From an uncultured Bacteroidales bacterium (GTDB lineage: Bacteria; Bacteroidota; Bacteroidia; Bacteroidales; WCHB1-69): 7,852 nucleotides of DNA. Made by a program: the position numbers and the translations under genes. Location of the stretch: assembly GCA_937901455.1 (NCBI GenBank), contig CALDIA010000147.1, forward strand, positions 1 to 7,852, in the 5' to 3' direction. This document shows, one piece after another, positions 5,154 to 7,852 of this stretch; the first letter of the stretch is position 1, and every line of letters begins with the position of its first letter. The notes under the pieces are model-generated. The model worked only from the letters and a program-made list of their open reading frames with translations. It searched no databases and was not told the DNA's origin.

Positions 5154-7238
5154 ATGAAGATTGCAGAAGTAACTTTTGACGAAACCAACATCGAGCAGCA
5201 AAAGGCATTCGACCTTGTGGCCAACACCAACACTAGCCTTTTCATTACGGGCAAGGCGGGAACCGGAAAGACCACTTTTATCAAGTGGATACAAAACGAA
5301 ATCGACAAGAATTTCCTACTTTTGGCTCCTACGGGTATCGCTGCGCTGAACGTGGGTGGACAAACGATGCACTCCTTCTTCGGTTTCCCCATGGAAGTGA
5401 TTGGGCCGAAAACCTATATGGAGGTGTCGTTGGAAAAAAGAAACGTGTTGGAAAAGACAGATACTATCATCGTTGACGAGGCTTCGATGGTCAGGGCAGA
5501 TATGGTGGACGGCATGGATAGGTTCTTAAGGGCTTTAACCCACTCGCATCTGCCTTTCGGTGGCAAGCAGGTAGTGTTTGTGGGCGATTTGTTCCAGTTG
5601 CCGCCCGTCGTTAGGCATGGCTCCGCTGACGAGGTTATGCTCAACTATCTTTATGGGAACGGCACACCCTATTTCTACAAGGCTTACGCCCTGAAACGAA
5701 TGAACTTGCCCAAAATAGAGTTCCAAAAAGTCTATCGCCAACAAGACCAGCCTTTCCTTGATATTCTGAACCGTATGCGCGTTGGCGAAAACACACAAAA
5801 GGACTTCGAAATCATCAATGAACATGTGAGCACGGATGACAAGCTGGGTGATTATTCCGTGACGCTAACCGCATACAATAAAATTGCGGAAGACATCAAT
5901 GAAACGAGATTAAGCGAAATAGACTCGGAGGAGTTTTGCTACGAAGGCGATTTGGATGGAAAATTCAAAATGCAGGATGCACCAGTGCCAGTGAACTTGA
6001 AACTGAAAGTCGGTGCGCAGGTGATCTTCTGCCGCAACGATTACCCAAGAGGCGTGTTTAATGGCACCATTGCCATAGTGACCAAATTGGCTGAAGACCA
6101 AATCAATGTGGCGCTGGAGAATGGAAAGACGATCACGGTGGAGAAAATGGTTTGGGAGAGCAAGGAAAGCGTTTATAACGCGGAGAGCCATAAGATTGAA
6201 TCGGATGTGGTCGGAACCTTCACTCAGTATCCACTAAAATTGGCGTGGGCCATCACCATCCACAAGTCGCAAGGCATGACTTTCGACCGTATGCATTTTG
6301 ACTTGACGCGAGGAACGTTTGCACCCGGGCAGGCTTATGTGGCCATCAGCCGTATGCGCTCGCTAAATGGCTTGACATTGAGTAGCAAGTTGTTCCCCGG
6401 CCACATAATGCAGAATTCAGAAATCAAGGCATTTGCCAACTCGTTCAACGATGTGCCAATGATTGAAGAGGAATTGAGCTTCGGGCGAATGCTTTACAAA
6501 CACCTGAGCAACAAGGATTACGACAATGCCGCAAAGGTATGTCTGCATTTCGCCATCGAGAAGCTGAAAGTCGGCGACTATCGCAACGCAGCCCTGACAG
6601 CCAAAAAGATGTTCGACGTGATGCTGGACGACAAATGTCTGAGCAGCGCAACTAAGGATATTCCGCTGTTGAAGGATTGCAGTATGACCTGCGACTTTTT
6701 GAATGCCGTGTTGTGCCTCTACAATGGTCGGTATGAAGAATCTGTCGGCTATTCGGACATGGTACTCGACAAAAAGGCGGCGCAAAAAAAGAGTCCTTGC
6801 ATGGAGGCTTTGTTTATCAAGGCAAAAGCACTGTACCGTTTGGAACGTTACGAAGAGGCCGTGGATGTCGTCAGGCAAATCCGCGAAGTATCGACCAACT
6901 CCGAAGAAAAGGTGGATATTGACAAGAAGCAGTACCTTTTTGAAGCCAAACTCAATCAACGGCTTGGCACTTCGGTTGTTAAGCCTTGCCAACATTTGAT
7001 CAAACTCTGCCCTGAGTATCTGCCCGCTTACATGATGTTGCGCAAAGAGGCTCTCGCCAACAATATGTTTATCGAAACGGACGAAGACGAGCAGAACGCA
7101 TTTGTCATTGCCTTCAATGATGTAGATGTAACCGAAAGCGATTTTGAAAAGCAACTTCAAGAGGCTGACAAGATGCAATTAGAGTTTAAGCTGTTTTGCA
7201 GGGAAGTGCGTATAATAAAGAAGAGTCACCAAAAATGA
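5154..7238 (+). CDS. PIF1-like superfamily 1B helicase with C-terminal TPR-like region
   Basis: A 694-residue ATP-dependent DNA helicase of the PIF1/RecD2-like group, expected to unwind DNA 5'-3' in replication or repair. Motifs in order: Walker A ITGKAGTGKTT (residues 31-41), motif Ia APTGIAALNVGG (58-69) with TMHSFFGF, Walker B IIVDEAS (105-111), motif III VFVGDLFQLPPV (141-152), KVYRQQD (192-198), an SH3-like piece around 284-325 (KVGAQVIFCRND, FNGTIAIV), motif V AITIHKSQGMTFD (366-378) and motif VI GQAYVAISRMRSL (392-404). From about 446 to 635 the chain is helical with TPR-like units, for example EALFIKAKALYRLERYEEAV (551-570), after which the C-terminus is acidic. The helicase set is complete. 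A longer reading from a TTG at 5130 overlaps the -7 element and is rejected. The gene has its own promoter with the shared palindrome. Its GC content is higher than that of the ATPase operon. Confidence 0.9.
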   Translation: MKIAEVTFDETNIEQQKAFDLVANTNTSLFITGKAGTGKTTFIKWIQNEIDKNFLLLAPTGIAALNVGGQTMHSFFGFPMEVIGPKTYMEVSLEKRNVLEKTDTIIVDEASMVRADMVDGMDRFLRALTHSHLPFGGKQVVFVGDLFQLPPVVRHGSADEVMLNYLYGNGTPYFYKAYALKRMNLPKIEFQKVYRQQDQPFLDILNRMRVGENTQKDFEIINEHVSTDDKLGDYSVTLTAYNKIAEDINETRLSEIDSEEFCYEGDLDGKFKMQDAPVPVNLKLKVGAQVIFCRNDYPRGVFNGTIAIVTKLAEDQINVALENGKTITVEKMVWESKESVYNAESHKIESDVVGTFTQYPLKLAWAITIHKSQGMTFDRMHFDLTRGTFAPGQAYVAISRMRSLNGLTLSSKLFPGHIMQNSEIKAFANSFNDVPMIEEELSFGRMLYKHLSNKDYDNAAKVCLHFAIEKLKVGDYRNAALTAKKMFDVMLDDKCLSSATKDIPLLKDCSMTCDFLNAVLCLYNGRYEESVGYSDMVLDKKAAQKKSPCMEALFIKAKALYRLERYEEAVDVVRQIREVSTNSEEKVDIDKKQYLFEAKLNQRLGTSVVKPCQHLIKLCPEYLPAYMMLRKEALANNMFIETDEDEQNAFVIAFNDVDVTESDFEKQLQEADKMQLEFKLFCREVRIIKKSHQK

Positions 7239-7257
7239 CAGCCATTTCCAGATCCAA

Positions 7258-7596
7258 TTGGCTGATAGCTATAACAGAAGAATCAAGCACCTCTATGTTT
7301 TATACAAATTCAGGGATACTGATTTCGGCAAAGTCAACAAGGATGGCTTGAGCCGTGCCGCCAATGCGATCAACATCAATAATACCGACACAATATTTGT
7401 CGCCTTGGAGGATCATCTCTGCTGCTGCTACCAGACCTCCATCGGCAATTCGAAGGATTTCATGAATGAATTTGATCATGCTTATCAAGCCATAGGTGAG
7501 GCCATAGAGGATTATGGCAAACTCATTCCTTATTTAGAACGCGATTATCCGAACGGTTCGGAAAACCAGACAAGCATCGGATTCAAGCAAAACTAA
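7258..7596 (+). CDS. Hypothetical protein with uncertain start, possibly frameshifted
   Basis: An open frame of 112 codons read from a TTG, 19 nt after the helicase stop. I recognise no family. Visible traits are a basic N-terminal stretch (NRRIKHLYVLYKF, 6-18), a triple cysteine in LEDHLCCCYQTS, and an acidic helical segment EFDHAYQAIGEAIEDYGKLI. Codon choice is similar to the helicase, which supports real coding. The frame is open only back to a TAA at 7216 and contains no ATG before residue 69. An ATG at 7235 overlaps the helicase stop as ATGA, the ideal place for a coupled start, but it is one frame off and its reading ends near 7349. A single-base change between 7238 and 7257 would join that start to this frame. 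The gene may be frameshifted, start at TTG, or be a truncated relic. It has no promoter of its own. Confidence 0.5.
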   Translation: MADSYNRRIKHLYVLYKFRDTDFGKVNKDGLSRAANAININNTDTIFVALEDHLCCCYQTSIGNSKDFMNEFDHAYQAIGEAIEDYGKLIPYLERDYPNGSENQTSIGFKQN

Positions 7597-7643
7597 CATT
7601 GAACCCCTGCCGCAACGCGGTTATATCTTGGGTATTTTTGTGG

Positions 7644-7852
7644 CTAAAGAAACCCCTCAAACACCTCCCAAAACATCGCCCGATACGCCTCCACCTTCTT
7701 GTCGAAGGCCAGAGGATAGGCACGGGACGACGACGGCAGGCGATAGAGAAACAGACCTTTTTCAAGCTCGGTCTTGCTGCCTAATTTGGGGATTTCTGGC
7801 AGGCCGAAATAGCGGCACACCTCCCCTGTCGCCTTCTCGCCCGTGGTGGCGA
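7644..7852 (-). CDS. Uracil-DNA glycosylase-family protein, C-terminal part (partial)
   Basis: The minus strand is open from the window edge to a TAG at 7644-7646, giving the last 68 residues of a protein whose start lies beyond 7852. It begins ATTGEKATGEVCRYFGLPEI and ends with LYRLPSSSRAYPLAFDKKVE and a helical tail ending in FEGFL. The block TTGEKAT resembles the core strand and helix of the uracil-DNA glycosylase fold. LPSSSRAYP is the loop that in this superfamily inserts into DNA near the lesion. The family removes damaged bases such as uracil or hypoxanthine. The exact substrate cannot be told because the N-terminal active-site motif lies outside the window. It converges with the hypothetical gene at 7258-7596; only 47 nt separate the two stops, with no strong terminator. 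Confidence 0.75.
   Translation of the reverse strand, partial: ATTGEKATGEVCRYFGLPEIPKLGSKTELEKGLFLYRLPSSSRAYPLAFDKKVEAYRAMFWEVFEGFL

Noticed and set aside
6417..7178. 253-codon minus-strand open frame.
   Set aside because: Antisense shadow of the TPR-like part of the helicase; its protein has no recognisable pattern and no promoter.
7300..7488. 62-codon minus-strand open frame opposite the hypothetical ORF.
   Set aside because: Somewhat protein-like, but the plus frame is longer and has codon use like the helicase. No minus-strand promoter was seen. It cannot be fully excluded.
7611..7623. Small hairpin CCGC-AAC-GCGG between the two converging genes.
   Set aside because: A four-base-pair stem without an adjacent T tract is too weak to call a terminator.
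7633..7640. TATTTTTG on the plus strand, matching the -7 consensus.
   Set aside because: No plus-strand gene follows; the DNA downstream encodes the minus-strand glycosylase-family protein. Chance match.
1..7852. CRISPR arrays, tRNA or rRNA genes, insertion sequences and att sites.
   Set aside because: None seen. The only regular repeat is the in-gene 30-bp repeat at 1326-1432, which has no spacers and is coding.

Overview
The window looks like chromosomal DNA from a member of the Bacteroidetes, probably Bacteroidales. Five genes are preceded by the phylum's typical -7 promoter element (TAnnTTTG). The gap from that element to the ATG is 20-25 nt in every case. Leaders are A-rich, with no clear Shine-Dalgarno sequence. 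Several proteins (the DUF1016-type protein, the PIF1-like helicase with a TPR tail, the uracil-DNA glycosylase-family tail) resemble versions common in Bacteroides-like genomes.

Layout, left to right: (1) a WYL-domain transcriptional regulator (148-1206); (2) a small intact ORF that is a stripped-down relative of DUF1016/YhcG proteins, with an internal 30-bp tandem repeat and no nuclease domain (1250-1723); (3) a 55-residue, extremely acidic and aromatic protein (1794-1961); (4) a two-gene operon of an AAA/ABC-type ATPase (2029-4092) and, 4 nt later, an unrecognised 306-residue protein with an HDR motif (4097-5017), closed by a strong hairpin terminator; (5) a PIF1-like helicase fused to a TPR-like tail (5154-7238); (6) a 112-residue hypothetical ORF with a doubtful start (7258-7596); (7) on the minus strand, the C-terminal part of a uracil-DNA glycosylase-family protein that runs off the window (7644-7852). 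No stretch longer than 300 bases lacks a gene.

The segment around the ATPase and its partner is visibly more AT-rich than the regulator and helicase genes. Together with the WYL regulator and the DUF1016 remnant, it has the look of a small accessory or defence-type island. The best candidate for an undescribed system is the ATPase plus HDR-protein pair, possibly with the acidic mini-protein just upstream. This is inference from architecture and context; no known named system was recognised with certainty.

Three of the promoters (regulator, acidic mini-protein, helicase) share a 17-nt imperfect palindrome starting GCGAAAAT and ending CGC, placed exactly 10 nt upstream of the -7 element. The DUF1016-like gene and the ATPase operon lack it. 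The palindrome could be an operator shared by these genes or an extended form of the upstream promoter element.
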